Shown: positions 53,229 to 62,433, numbered from the stretch's first letter. The stretch is 64,000 nucleotides of DNA from Alphaproteobacteria bacterium (GCA_028285305.1 JANQPV010000009.1:1-64000); one strand, 5' to 3'. The notes: generated by a model not told the origin, from the sequence alone. Translations and numbers: made by a program.

Positions 53229-54014
53229 CTATTTGAACTCGTGCGAAAACCTAATCGTTCCGGCGTCCAGTCCTTCGTTCACAACTGAAACACCTCCTGA
53301 TCGGATCATCCACTCCAGGCGATGATCTCTGTACTCTCGAACGAAGAGTCCTTGCTCTATGAGCTCCCGGCCTCGTTCTAAATCGTCTTGGTGGGGAAGG
53401 GTCTCTTGAACCGTCTTTTGAACACTCGGACGTTCACGCATTCGCTCCAGCCAATTGTTCAAACCGCTCCCTGCGCCGGGTGCCAGACCGAATTTTTCTG
53501 AGGCATTGAGGCAGGGGAAAACGCAGATGTCGGCTCGGCTGAATCGGTTCTCGCAGAACCAGTTTGCGTCTTGGAGATGCCGGCTCAGCCATGCTTGAAG
53601 ATTGCTTGTTTGCTCTGCCGCTCGGTCAAGCAAAGTCTTGAGAAGAGACCCCTCCGCCCTGCGAAAAGAATGCAGTTCGCCCAGTCCCCAGTTGATGGCT
53701 TCGTACTGCGTATCCATTACGACTTCGATCAAACGGGCCCTGGCTCTGTCCTGCGGTGATGTTTCAAGCAACGAGGGTTCTGGCCACGTGTCTTCGATGT
53801 ACTCAAGGATGACGGAGGACTCAAACAGGGTGGTGCCGTCGTGGACAAAGGTTGGAACCTCTGCAAGCGGATTAGCTTGCGCAAACTCGGCGGCGATTTG
53901 AGGGTCACCGCCGGCCATGGGTTGGACCAACTCAAAGTCGACGCCTTTTTCGCGTAAGGCGATTTTTACCTTTTGTGCGAAAGGCGACAAGGGATGGTCA
54001 AATACCTTTATCAT
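53229..54014 (-). CDS. Glutathione S-transferase family protein
   Basis: A 261-residue GST. MIKVFDHPLSPFAQKVKIAL opens the thioredoxin-like domain with Ser in LSPFAQKV, NPLAEVPTFVHDGTTLFESS supplies the cis-Pro and E-S pair, and VILEYIEDTWPEPSL follows. The C-terminal domain includes FSRADICVFPCLNASEKF. The start at 54014 has TTGGAG before it; a longer frame from 54071 has 19 extra residues without GST likeness. It is divergent from a crotonase gene. One of four GSTs in the window. Confidence 0.92.
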   Translation of the reverse strand: MIKVFDHPLSPFAQKVKIALREKGVDFELVQPMAGGDPQIAAEFAQANPLAEVPTFVHDGTTLFESSVILEYIEDTWPEPSLLETSPQDRARARLIEVVMDTQYEAINWGLGELHSFRRAEGSLLKTLLDRAAEQTSNLQAWLSRHLQDANWFCENRFSRADICVFPCLNASEKFGLAPGAGSGLNNWLERMRERPSVQKTVQETLPHQDDLERGRELIEQGLFVREYRDHRLEWMIRSGGVSVVNEGLDAGTIRFSHEFK

Positions 54015-54118
54015 GGGGTCTCCAATCCAGTGACTTCTGTTTTGTACCTGCAGGGGTTTTCTTTGGCCCACATTCGCCTTACCGTGAGGTTCTGGTCAAG
54101 AAAATCCGCGAGTAAACT

Positions 54119-54919
54119 ATGAGCGCAAAACCGGCTTGGTCGTACGTCACCGTTGAAGAGCAAGGAACGATTGCGATCGTTCGGTTGAACAGAGAAGAGA
54201 AGCGAAATGCGCTGTCTCTGGCTCTGATGGATGAGCTGATTTCGGTCGCACAATGGCTCCGTGTACAGATTCATTTGCATGTGGTAGTGATAACGGGAAC
54301 AAAAACCTACTTCTCGGCGGGAGCTGATCTCAATGATCCGGATGCCCGGCGGGATCAAACGGTGTTGGAGCGCAGGGAGAGCCTCCGGCGCGGGCCCTGC
54401 ATGTGCCAGGCTTGGGAAGACTTGGAACAGGTAACCCTTGCCGCGATCGAAGGCTATTGTGTGGGCGGTGCTGTCTCTCTAGCCGTGTCGTGCGATTTTC
54501 GAATTGTCGGTGATGGCGCCAGTTTCCGCTTGCCGGAAATCCCATTGGGGATGAACATGAGCTGGCAAACACTGCCCAGGTTGGCGACTTTGATCGGTCC
54601 GTCGAATGCAAAAAAGCTGACGATATTCGGCGAGCCGGTGCCCGCAGATGAGGCGTTTCGCTGGGGCCTGGTTGACGAGGTCGTTGCCGCCGGCAGTGCT
54701 TATGATCACGCGATGATTTGGGCACAGAAAGTCTCTAAGTTGCCGCCGCTTGCCGTTCGCATGTCCAAAGAGGCGATCAATGCGGCCGCTGGCGTAACGC
54801 ACCGGTCGTCGACATTCATGGACCGGGACCAGTTTCTTCTTGCCACGTCGACGGAAGACTACCGGGAAGGCATCAAGGCATTTTTCGAGAAGCGGGAGCC
54901 TGAGTTTAAGGGGCGATGA
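54119..54919 (+). CDS. Crotonase family protein
   Basis: A 266-residue crotonase: AIVRLNREEKRNALSLALMD, the oxyanion motif FSAGADLNDPDARR, AIEGYCVGGAVSLAVSCDFR and FRLPEIPLGMNMSWQTLPRL. The first glutamate position of classical hydratases reads GGAVSLA (Ser), but the second, FRLPEIP, has Glu. It ends REPEFKGR. The ribosome site before the ATG is weak. It is divergent from a GST gene and convergent with the ABC exporter gene. Confidence 0.92.
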   Translation: MSAKPAWSYVTVEEQGTIAIVRLNREEKRNALSLALMDELISVAQWLRVQIHLHVVVITGTKTYFSAGADLNDPDARRDQTVLERRESLRRGPCMCQAWEDLEQVTLAAIEGYCVGGAVSLAVSCDFRIVGDGASFRLPEIPLGMNMSWQTLPRLATLIGPSNAKKLTIFGEPVPADEAFRWGLVDEVVAAGSAYDHAMIWAQKVSKLPPLAVRMSKEAINAAAGVTHRSSTFMDRDQFLLATSTEDYREGIKAFFEKREPEFKGR

Positions 54920-54958
54920 ACGGCTCGGGCGTTTTCTAAGGCTACTCCGGTGGGCGTC

Positions 54959-56758
54959 CTACAGTCCGACCTCAGTGCCAATCTTGGTTTCAATTTTGCT
55001 TTGGCTCTGCGGTGTATTGAACTGCATCTCAGCCAAATTTGCATAAAGACCTTTTTGGCTCATGAGCGAGGTATGTGTCCCTTCCTCGCGGACGCGTCCT
55101 TTATCCATGACGTAGATTTTATCGGCGTTTTGCACGGTCGCCAGACGATGGGCGATCACCAGCGTTGTTCGCCCTTCGCGCAACCGGTCTAGAGCGTCTT
55201 GCACGCGGGCTTCTGACTCCGCATCCAGCGCGCTGGTCGCCTCATCGAGCAACAATATCTTTGGATCTCGAAGCATGGCCCGAGCGATCGAAATGCGCTG
55301 GCGCTGACCGCCGCTCAGATTGAGGCCGCGGTCGCCGACCTTCGTGTCATATCCTTTTGGCGTGTCTTGAATGAAGTCGTGAGCGGCGGCGGCTTTTGCG
55401 GCCGCGATGATCTCGTCTTCCGTTGCGTCAGGCCGCCCAAACGCGATATTGGCCCGGATTGTGTCATTGAACAGAATAACATCCTGACTGACGAGGGCCA
55501 TCGGTGCGCGCAAGCTTTCAAGAGTCACGTCCATAATGTCCTGGCCGTCAACTTTGATGTGTCCGGATGTGAGATCGTAAAGGCGAGGGAGAAGATTTAG
55601 CACGGTGGACTTGCCCGCGCCGCTTGGGCCGACCAGGGCAACCGTCTGGCCCGGCTCCACTGTAAAAGTCAGACCCCGGAGGACAGGTTCGTTCTCGACG
55701 TAGGCAAATTGCACGGCTGAAAACTCCACGTGACCTTCGGAAACCAGAAGTTCTTTTGCGTCTTCGGCTTCGATCACACGGGGCTCCTCATCAAGCAAGT
55801 CAAACACGCGATCGAGAGACGCGAAGCCCTCTTGCAGGACGTTATTGATTGTGGCGATCGCGCGAACAGCCGGTGCCGCGAGGACGAGCGCCACCACAAA
55901 GGCCACTAAGTCACCACCGCTTGTCGCACCGGATGTGATCCGGTATCCGCCCACCGAAATCACACCGCCTACGGCCAGCCCACCCACCACCTCCATTATG
56001 GGGTCCAGTTGAGCTCTGTTCTTCACGATGCGGAGATAGAGTTCATACAGATCTTGAAATTGTGCGCTTGCGCGTTGGCGCTCGTGCTCTTCCAATTGAT
56101 AGGTTTTCACCATCCGTGCACCGGAAAAGCTCTCGTTCAATACGGACGTCATTCCTCCCATGTGCTCTTGGGTATCTGCAGACGTTTTTCTCAGCCGTTG
56201 TCCTATGCGGACGATTGGACCGCCAACGATTGGATAAATCACGAGGACGAGCAGGGAGAGAACCCAATCGTAGTAGAACATCGCTCCGACAAGCACGATG
56301 ACTTGAAACACATCGCGAATACCCGTTGTGAGCCGAAGCAGCGCTTCTCTCAGGATTGTCATATCGTTGCTGAAACGGGTTGCGAGTGTACCCGCCGGAT
56401 TGCGAGTGATTTGTTGAAAGTCCCATGTCAGCAGCCGCGAAAACATCGCTTCTTGGATGTCCTTGAGGGAGCGCAGCACTGCCGTGTTCGTCAATCTTGC
56501 CTGGCCATAGAAAGCGAGACCGCGCACGGAGGTGATTGCGATAACGATGGGCATGATGAAAAGGGCGACGTTTTCGCCTTGTTCAAAGGAGTCATAGACC
56601 CATTTGATCAAATAGGAGTAGGCGCCCGACGTCGCTGCGACCAGGAGCATTGAGACCAAGCTCAGCAACAAGACACTTGTGTGTTTGTGTCCCCAAATGC
56701 GCCAAAAACGCAGAGCGACGGCATAAGAGCCGCCCTTGCCAGATTGGGTTTCAGCCAA
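54959..56758 (-). CDS. ABC exporter, MsbA-like half transporter
   Basis: A 599-residue fused permease/ATPase. Six membrane segments (residues about 20-310) precede the nucleotide-binding domain with Walker A GPSGAGKST, the Q-loop MALVSQDVILF, the signature LSGGQRQRISIARAM, Walker B KILLLDEATSALDAESEARV and the H-loop LVIAHRLATV. It is an MsbA-type exporter of lipids or drugs and would work as a homodimer. No ATG fits; a TTG at 56758 with AGGAGAAATTC upstream is the best start. The next gene leftwards is a convergent crotonase. Confidence 0.93.
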   Translation of the reverse strand: MAETQSGKGGSYAVALRFWRIWGHKHTSVLLLSLVSMLLVAATSGAYSYLIKWVYDSFEQGENVALFIMPIVIAITSVRGLAFYGQARLTNTAVLRSLKDIQEAMFSRLLTWDFQQITRNPAGTLATRFSNDMTILREALLRLTTGIRDVFQVIVLVGAMFYYDWVLSLLVLVIYPIVGGPIVRIGQRLRKTSADTQEHMGGMTSVLNESFSGARMVKTYQLEEHERQRASAQFQDLYELYLRIVKNRAQLDPIMEVVGGLAVGGVISVGGYRITSGATSGGDLVAFVVALVLAAPAVRAIATINNVLQEGFASLDRVFDLLDEEPRVIEAEDAKELLVSEGHVEFSAVQFAYVENEPVLRGLTFTVEPGQTVALVGPSGAGKSTVLNLLPRLYDLTSGHIKVDGQDIMDVTLESLRAPMALVSQDVILFNDTIRANIAFGRPDATEDEIIAAAKAAAAHDFIQDTPKGYDTKVGDRGLNLSGGQRQRISIARAMLRDPKILLLDEATSALDAESEARVQDALDRLREGRTTLVIAHRLATVQNADKIYVMDKGRVREEGTHTSLMSQKGLYANLAEMQFNTPQSQSKIETKIGTEVGL

Positions 56759-56939
56759 GTAAGAATTTCTCCTGATTTTGTAAAGGCTTAGATCGTGCTT
56801 ATAGCACAAGTCGAGAACGTCGTGTCAGTGACACGTTAACGCAAGTGTCGGGGGTCTATCGTGGGTCTGGGCGGACAGGCCGCCATTGTCATGGGCTGGG
56901 CGATTGCCTAGAGTGATTTGCAGGAAAGAAGGTTGCATA

Positions 56940-57491
56940 ATGCTCAAGCGGATCGCGCGATTGTTCATGAAAGAAGGGAGTGATCTATCAGATGATCGCT
57001 CACCGCTTCCCAGCGATACTGCGCCCACGATCCGCTCCACATCGGAAAATGCAGCGCCCAAAAAGACTGGCAAGTCGGGGCGTGCGCTGACGGGCGCGTG
57101 TCTTTGCGGAACGATCCGATACAGGTGCAGGGCAGAACCAGCTGCTTTCATCAATTGTCATTGCAAGGACTGTCAACGCTGCACCGGCAGTACCCACGCG
57201 CCGGTTCTTATGGTCCCGAGCGGCTCTGTCGAAATCGAGCAAGGCGAAACGCACTATTTCGAAAACTACGGTACGGACGGAACCTTTGTCCGCCGCCACT
57301 TTTGTCCCGGATGCGGCTCACAGATGTTCACCGAATTGCCCGATCAAGACGAGTGGATGTTCATTAAGGTTGGCTCCATCGACGATGTTAGTTCCCTCAG
57401 TCCCACCATGACGGCCTGGACCGACAGTGCGCCGCACTTTTCGCATATTCCAGACCACATCCCGGCGTTCCCCAAAAACCCACCCGCCTAG
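56940..57491 (+). CDS. GFA family zinc protein
   Basis: A 183-residue protein with the glutathione-dependent formaldehyde-activating (GFA/DUF636) fold. Zinc-binding cysteines are in GACLCGTIRYRC, NCHCKDCQRCTG and FCPGCGSQMFTE. The family includes many proteins that do not act on formaldehyde. An additional basic and acidic N-terminus of about 55 residues precedes the domain. GAAGG lies before the ATG at 56940. A nitroreductase gene follows after 16 bp, forming the start of a plus-strand run with an amidohydrolase and an MBL-fold enzyme. Confidence 0.92.
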   Translation: MLKRIARLFMKEGSDLSDDRSPLPSDTAPTIRSTSENAAPKKTGKSGRALTGACLCGTIRYRCRAEPAAFINCHCKDCQRCTGSTHAPVLMVPSGSVEIEQGETHYFENYGTDGTFVRRHFCPGCGSQMFTELPDQDEWMFIKVGSIDDVSSLSPTMTAWTDSAPHFSHIPDHIPAFPKNPPA

Positions 57492-57507
57492 AACGAGAAA
57501 GCACAAA

Positions 57508-58182
57508 ATGACCCAGCAACTCAATCTGTCTAATGATGAACTTCTGACAACCACACGGGCCGTGCGAAAACGTCTCGACTTTGAGCGCCCTGTCGAAATG
57601 GATGTGCTCAGAGAGTGTCTTGAGATCGCCCTTCAAGCACCGTCAGGTTCGAATGCACAGGGGTGGCATTTTGTTCTGATAACAGACAAAGACAAAATCG
57701 GCCAGATATCTGACTATTACAGCAAAGCGTTCGATGCTTACCGGTCTATGGACGTGTCCGCGCATGCTCTTGCCGAGGCGCAAAAGGACGAGCAAAACAA
57801 ACAGCAAATGGAACGGGTCGTCGACTCCGCTGAGTATCTGGCGGCGAACATGAACAAGTCTCCCGCTCTGCTGATTCCTTGCATAGAGGGCCGGATTGAG
57901 CCGATGGCCGATGCGGGCATGTTGAATATGGCGGCAGGCTTTTACGGTTCCATTCTGCCCGCCTTTTGGAGTTTCATGTTGGCCGCCCGCGCCCGCGGTT
58001 TAGGGACCTCTTGGACAACACTTCATCTTATGTTCGAAAAGGAGGTGGCCGGCATCTTGGGAATGGATGCAAATGCGATTACCCAGTGTGCCTTGACGCC
58101 TATCGCCTATACAAAGGGGACCGATTTTAAATTGGCCCGGCGCAAGCCTTTAGATGACGTCTTGCACGTCAATGCGTGGTAA
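57508..58182 (+). CDS. Nitroreductase family protein
   Basis: A 224-residue FMN-dependent nitroreductase-fold enzyme: TTTRAVRKRLDFERPVEMDV, then ALQAPSGSNAQGWHFVLITD (FMN binding), and PAFWSFMLAARARGLGTSWT in the second half. The family reduces nitro groups, quinones, enones or flavins with NAD(P)H. The ATG at 57508 is preferred; the longer frame overlaps the GFA gene. Its last 30 bp run into the region before the amidohydrolase start. The pair GFA/nitroreductase suggests a small detoxification operon. Confidence 0.92.
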   Translation: MTQQLNLSNDELLTTTRAVRKRLDFERPVEMDVLRECLEIALQAPSGSNAQGWHFVLITDKDKIGQISDYYSKAFDAYRSMDVSAHALAEAQKDEQNKQQMERVVDSAEYLAANMNKSPALLIPCIEGRIEPMADAGMLNMAAGFYGSILPAFWSFMLAARARGLGTSWTTLHLMFEKEVAGILGMDANAITQCALTPIAYTKGTDFKLARRKPLDDVLHVNAW

Positions 58183-58213
58183 GACGATCAACGGAACACT
58201 CGGAGGACACCTC

Positions 58214-59962
58214 ATGCACGATATCGTTATCAGGAATGGCACCGTCTTTGATGGCAATGGAAGCGCACCGCAAGATGCAGATGTCGCAATCGACAATGGT
58301 GCTATCTCAGTGGTCGGACAGGTCTCGGGAAGTGGCAAAGATGAAATTGACGCCAAAGGCAAGATCGTCACGCCGGGCTTCGTTGATGTTCACACCCATT
58401 TTGACGGCCAGGTGACGTGGGACCCCTATCTCCAGCCGTCCACATTTCACGGTGTTACGACCGTGGTGATGGGCAATTGCGGCGTTGGATTTGCGCCGTG
58501 CGCGCCGGATCGCCGGAATTGGCTCATCGGTTTAATGGAAGGGGTCGAGGATATTCCGGGTACTGCGCTGGCTGAAGGCATCGATTGGAAGTGGGAAAGC
58601 TTCCCGGAATATATGAATGCGGTTGAAGCCTCGCCGCTCGCCATTGATGTTGGCCTGCAAGTTCCTCACGGGGCGCTCCGGGCCTACGTCATGGGGGACC
58701 GGGCGGCGCGTTTGGAACCGGCCAACGAAGACGACGTGGCGAAAATGGCGGTTTTGGTCAAAGAAGCGCTGGAGGCTGGCGCCCTGGGCTTTTCCACATC
58801 GCGAACTGAGAAGCATCGGGACAAAGACGGCCATCACACGCCGACGTTCAAGGCGGAGATGCGCGAGCTCCACGGGATCGCCAAGGCGATGGGTGAAACC
58901 GGTAAGGGAGCCATTCAACTCATCGCTGACTTCTGGGATTTTGAGCCGGAATTCGCCATGATCCGCGGCATGGTCGAAGTGTCCGGTCGGCCGCTGTCGA
59001 TGACGATTGAGCAGGACGACCGGCACCCTGATATCTGGCGAAACGTGCTCGATGGGATTGGGGCCGCGGCGGAGGCCGGTTTACCCATGAAGGGGCAGGT
59101 GCCGTCACGGCCGACCTGTGTTCTGTTTGGACTGCAGACCACCCTTAATCCGTTCACGATGTACCAGACCTACCGTGAGATCTGGCCGTTTCCCCTCGAA
59201 AAGAAAGTAGAGGCGCTGCGTGATCCCAGTTTCCGGGCACGGCTTCTGGCGGAACAGCCCACTTACGACGACACACAGCTCGTCAGCTTCTTAATGACCG
59301 CCTTTCACAAGATGTATGAAATGGGGAATCCACCGAATTATGAACCGGACCCTCAGTATAGCGTCGAAGCCATCGCCAAAAGAGACGGCAAAGACCCGCG
59401 GGAAGTGGCGCTGGACATCATGCTTCAGGATGACGGACAGGCTTTGATCTTCTTTCCCCTCATGAACTATTTGCACGGTGATTTAGAAGACGTTCGCACA
59501 ATGCTCATCCATCCTCATACCACGTTCGGTTTAGGGGATGCGGGCGCTCATTGCGGCGTCTTGTGTGACGCCAGCTTCCCGTCCACATGGCTCACCCATT
59601 GGGGGCGGGACCGGACGCGTGGGCCCAAATTGCCGCTTGAATGGATCATCAAGAAGATGACGAAGGACAGCGCCAACTTGCTGGGGATTTGCGATCGGGG
59701 GACACTGGAGCCCGGCATGCGGGCGGATGTGAACGTTATTGATTTTGACAATCTCGTGCTCCACGCGCCGGAAATGGTTTTTGACCTACCGGCGGGCGGC
59801 AAGCGGCTTATTCAGCGAACGGATGGCTACACAGCGAGTATTGTAAAGGGTCAGGTCGCGTTTCGTGAAGGCGAGCCTACCGGTGTGCTGAACGGTTCGC
59901 TCATTCGCGGCGCGCAGCCCCGGCCCGCTGCCGCGTCTCCCCGTCAAGTGGCGGCCGAATGA
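58214..59962 (+). CDS. Amidohydrolase, D-aminoacylase/N-acyl-D-amino-acid deacylase-like
   Basis: A 582-residue metal-dependent amidohydrolase. The N-terminal beta domain (HDIVIRNGTVFDGNGSAP) leads to the TIM barrel with VDVHTHFDGQVTWDPYLQPS (metal-binding HxH), GNCGVGFAP, and LGDAGAHCGVLCDASFPSTW (acidic metal/base). The rest of the barrel and C-terminal beta domain (LEPGMRADVNVIDFDNLVL) fit the D-aminoacylase group (Dan/DAN). The actual substrate may differ, as many environmental homologs are untested. GGAGGACACC precedes the ATG at 58214. Next gene downstream is an MBL-fold enzyme. Confidence 0.93.
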   Translation: MHDIVIRNGTVFDGNGSAPQDADVAIDNGAISVVGQVSGSGKDEIDAKGKIVTPGFVDVHTHFDGQVTWDPYLQPSTFHGVTTVVMGNCGVGFAPCAPDRRNWLIGLMEGVEDIPGTALAEGIDWKWESFPEYMNAVEASPLAIDVGLQVPHGALRAYVMGDRAARLEPANEDDVAKMAVLVKEALEAGALGFSTSRTEKHRDKDGHHTPTFKAEMRELHGIAKAMGETGKGAIQLIADFWDFEPEFAMIRGMVEVSGRPLSMTIEQDDRHPDIWRNVLDGIGAAAEAGLPMKGQVPSRPTCVLFGLQTTLNPFTMYQTYREIWPFPLEKKVEALRDPSFRARLLAEQPTYDDTQLVSFLMTAFHKMYEMGNPPNYEPDPQYSVEAIAKRDGKDPREVALDIMLQDDGQALIFFPLMNYLHGDLEDVRTMLIHPHTTFGLGDAGAHCGVLCDASFPSTWLTHWGRDRTRGPKLPLEWIIKKMTKDSANLLGICDRGTLEPGMRADVNVIDFDNLVLHAPEMVFDLPAGGKRLIQRTDGYTASIVKGQVAFREGEPTGVLNGSLIRGAQPRPAAASPRQVAAE

Positions 59963-59978
59963 TGGGTAGGAGAGAGTG

Positions 59979-60929
59979 ATGGCAAGCTGGCAATTCACCA
60001 AAGGACTGCACGATCTGGGAAACGGCGCTTGGGCATATCTACAGCCGGACGGCGGCTGGGGCTGGTCCAATTCCGGTCTCATCACCGACGGCGATCAAGC
60101 CCTGCTGGTGGATACGCTCTTCGATGAAGTATTGACGGATGAAATGCTCCGTACCATGCAGAATGCGACGGGCTTTGAGCGGAACGGGATCCAGCAACTG
60201 GTCAACACCCATGCTAATGGGGATCATACCTATGGCAACGGACTGCTGGAAAACGCGGAGATCTATGCTTCGGAAGAGGGGGCCAAAGAGCAAGAAGAAG
60301 TGCCGCCCGAAATGCTTGCGGCCATGGTTCAGGGCGCACCGGACATGGGCGAACTGGGCCAATACGTTCTGCATTGTTTTGGTGACTTCAAATTTGAGGG
60401 CATTAAACCCCGTAAGCCCACAAAAACGTTCACGGGGGAGATGACGGCGAAGGTGGGCGACAAAGACGTGCGGCTCATCGAAGTGGGTCCGGCCCATACG
60501 CGCGGGGACGTGCTGGTTCATGTGCCCGACGACAAAGTGGTCTATACAGGGGATATTCTGTTTATAGACGGCACGCCTATCATGTGGGCAGGCCCGGTCG
60601 CCAATTGGATTAAGGCCTGTGATCTCATTATGGATATGGATGTCGATGCGATTGTGCCCGGCCATGGTCCGATAACGGACAAAAAGGGTGTATCTCGGGT
60701 CAAAGACTATTTGAACTATGTCAATGTCGAGGCGCGCAAACGATATGATGCGGGCCTGCCCGCGGACGAGGCGGCGAAGGATATTGCGCTGAGCGACTTT
60801 GACTCTTGGATCGATTCCGAACGCATTGCGGTCAATGTGGCAACGCTCTACCGGGAGTATTCGGGCGATACGTCCGAGCCCAATGTGGTCGAGTTGTTTA
60901 CGTTGATGTCGGATCTCGCCAAGCGCTAG
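59979..60929 (+). CDS. MBL-fold metallo-hydrolase
   Basis: A 316-residue metallo-beta-lactamase-fold enzyme. The metal motif THANGDHTYGN (His78, Asp82, His83) replaces the usual HxHxDH, with Asn in the second position, so one histidine ligand is missing by eye. Later ligands are GPAHTRGDVLVH, VYTGDILFIDG and PGHGPITDKKG. It could be a hydrolase, or a lyase or transferase with altered metal chemistry. GGAGAG precedes the ATG at 59979. It starts 16 bp after the amidohydrolase gene and overlaps the convergent GST end by 4 bp. Confidence 0.9.
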   Translation: MASWQFTKGLHDLGNGAWAYLQPDGGWGWSNSGLITDGDQALLVDTLFDEVLTDEMLRTMQNATGFERNGIQQLVNTHANGDHTYGNGLLENAEIYASEEGAKEQEEVPPEMLAAMVQGAPDMGELGQYVLHCFGDFKFEGIKPRKPTKTFTGEMTAKVGDKDVRLIEVGPAHTRGDVLVHVPDDKVVYTGDILFIDGTPIMWAGPVANWIKACDLIMDMDVDAIVPGHGPITDKKGVSRVKDYLNYVNVEARKRYDAGLPADEAAKDIALSDFDSWIDSERIAVNVATLYREYSGDTSEPNVVELFTLMSDLAKR

Positions 60930-61558
60930 CCTAGTTCCGGATACGCCCTTTTGTAGGCGGCACGGTCCGCCAATTGGGCGTGATAGGATCGTAGAACCGG
61001 ATACTCCGTGATCAGTCCCGTGAGGGTTGCCATGAAGCAGCTGTGTCCGATTAGAATGTCCGCGCCGGAAAACCTATCCCCGACAAGATAGTCTTTGTCT
61101 CGAAGTTCTCGTGAGAGAATCTCTGCGCGTTCGGCGAAATCCCGTTTGCCGCGCGTCGCCAGCTCAGGGTTATGGAGCGTCCCGGGCGGACGCATGCCTT
61201 CGAGCGGGCGCATTGTATTGTCAAAATACATCATCACCGCCGGATCGACTTCCGTTCCAGCAAAGACACACCATTGGTAGTAGTTTGCGCGCTCAGGTGA
61301 GCCCGTTTCTGGCGCGAGCTTTTTTTCCGGATACTCGTCAATGAGCTGCAGAACAATCGCCACCGATTCGAATATGGAATAGGTCTCTGTCCGGATGGCC
61401 GGCACGGCGCCCAAGGGCTGTATCTCCCGATAGTGAGCCGTATTCTGCTCTCCTTTGGGGAGATCGACAAGCGTGCTGGTGTACGGAATATCAAGCTCTT
61501 CGAGAGCCCACTTGGCTCTTTGTGAGCGGGTTGGGGGAAACTCGAACAATTCGATCAT
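60926..61558 (-). CDS. Glutathione S-transferase family protein
   Basis: A 210-residue GST. MIELFEFPPTRSQRAKWALE opens the thioredoxin-like domain, and REIQPLGAVPAIRTETYSIF, with a Ser-Val pair in ESVAIVLQLIDEYPEK, follows. The C-terminal domain includes RFSGADILIGHSCFMATL. The start at 61558 is preceded by GGAGG; the longer frame to 61579 adds seven residues. Its end overlaps that of the MBL gene by 4 bp, in convergent orientation. It is divergent from an ArsR regulator that lies 93 bp away. Confidence 0.92.
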   Translation of the reverse strand: MIELFEFPPTRSQRAKWALEELDIPYTSTLVDLPKGEQNTAHYREIQPLGAVPAIRTETYSIFESVAIVLQLIDEYPEKKLAPETGSPERANYYQWCVFAGTEVDPAVMMYFDNTMRPLEGMRPPGTLHNPELATRGKRDFAERAEILSRELRDKDYLVGDRFSGADILIGHSCFMATLTGLITEYPVLRSYHAQLADRAAYKRAYPELG

Positions 61559-61583
61559 GAATGCGCCCTCCGGCAACAATTAC

Positions 61584-61637
61584 TGAACTACTTGGTTAAG
61601 TAATATAAGCGTGTTATATAGTCAACTAATTAGTTCA
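61584..61637. promoter_or_regulatory. Paired inverted operator sites, ArsR target
   Basis: TGAACTACTTGGTTAAGTA (61584-61602) and the reverse-oriented TAGTCAACTAATTAGTTCA (61619-61637) agree at 15 of 19 positions when one is inverted; centres are 35 bp apart. The second contains a perfect 12-bp palindrome, AACTAATTAGTT (61624-61635). The sites lie between the GST and ArsR starts, as expected for a dimeric ArsR repressor acting on both. Confidence 0.65.
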
Positions 61638-61651
61638 CTATTGGAGTCGGC

Positions 61652-61966
61652 ATGGACCACCTAAACGCAACCTTTGCTGCGCTGAGCGATGAGACACGGC
61701 GTGCCATCCTTCATCAGTTGATGGCCGGGGAAGCCCGCCTCTCCGATCTCGCCCGTCCCTTCGATATGTCGCAAACTGCGGTTTCCAAGCATGTTCGTGT
61801 GCTGAAGGAGGCGGGATTGGTCGATATCGAAAAGCGGGGCCGGACGCGCCACTGCCGCTTAAAAGCTGAGGCGCTGAAGGATGCGTCGGATTGGCTCGCG
61901 GAATACCGCGCTTTCTGGACGCAGCAGTTTGAAAACCTCGCTCAGCATCTGAAGGAGAACAAATGA
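61652..61966 (+). CDS. ArsR-family regulator (non-metal type)
   Basis: A 104-residue winged-helix repressor: ATFAALSDETRRAILHQLMA, LSDLARPFDMSQTAVSKHVR (recognition helix), then EAGLVDIEKRGRTRHCRLKA (wing). The metal-binding cysteines of ArsR/SmtB are absent, so it is the PadR-like or 'ArsR + SRPBCC' group, which senses organic or redox signals. Inverted repeats in the upstream gap are its probable operators. Its stop overlaps the ATG of the SRPBCC gene by 4 bp, indicating tight coupling. Confidence 0.94.
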   Translation: MDHLNATFAALSDETRRAILHQLMAGEARLSDLARPFDMSQTAVSKHVRVLKEAGLVDIEKRGRTRHCRLKAEALKDASDWLAEYRAFWTQQFENLAQHLKENK

Positions 61967-62433
61967 GATTTCTTCAATCTGAAATCGGAGCAGATCCCAT
62001 TGTTATCGAAGGTGTGTTCCCAGCACCTCCGGAAAAGGTCTTTGCGGCCTTCACCGAGCCGGAACAAGTGATGAAGTGGTTTGGGCCCAAGCCAGGCGCG
62101 CTTCATTCTGCTGAAATCGACCTGAGAGAAGGCGGCAAATGGCGGTTTGTGGAGAGTTTAGAAAAAGAAAGAACGGTCGCTTTTGAGGGAACTTATCTTG
62201 AGATCGAGCGAAACCAGCGGCTCGTCTTTTCGTGGGCGAAAGTCGTGTATGAGGGTGAAGAGCGCGAAGACAGCGGAGACTCTCGGGTCGAGATCACCTT
62301 CGATCCCCATCCTGAGGGAACTCGCGTGCGCCTCATACACTCTCAGATTGACGATGAAACCATGCGACGCGGCTTCGGTGGTGGCTGGGAGCGAGGGTTG
62401 GGCAACTTGTCAGCGCACCTGTCCAACACTTAG
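61963..62433 (+). CDS. SRPBCC (AHSA1-like) protein
   Basis: A 156-residue SRPBCC-fold protein of the activator-of-Hsp90-homolog group: IVIEGVFPAPPEKVFAAFTE, VMKWFGPKPGALHSAEIDLR, GGKWRFVESLEKERTVAFEG, and a C-terminal helix RRGFGGGWERGLGNLSAHLS. It is coupled to the ArsR gene (ATGA overlap). ArsR/SRPBCC pairs are very common; the SRPBCC part probably binds a hydrophobic effector. It is convergent with a GST gene, whose end lies 18 bp downstream. Confidence 0.94.
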   Translation: MRFLQSEIGADPIVIEGVFPAPPEKVFAAFTEPEQVMKWFGPKPGALHSAEIDLREGGKWRFVESLEKERTVAFEGTYLEIERNQRLVFSWAKVVYEGEEREDSGDSRVEITFDPHPEGTRVRLIHSQIDDETMRRGFGGGWERGLGNLSAHLSNT

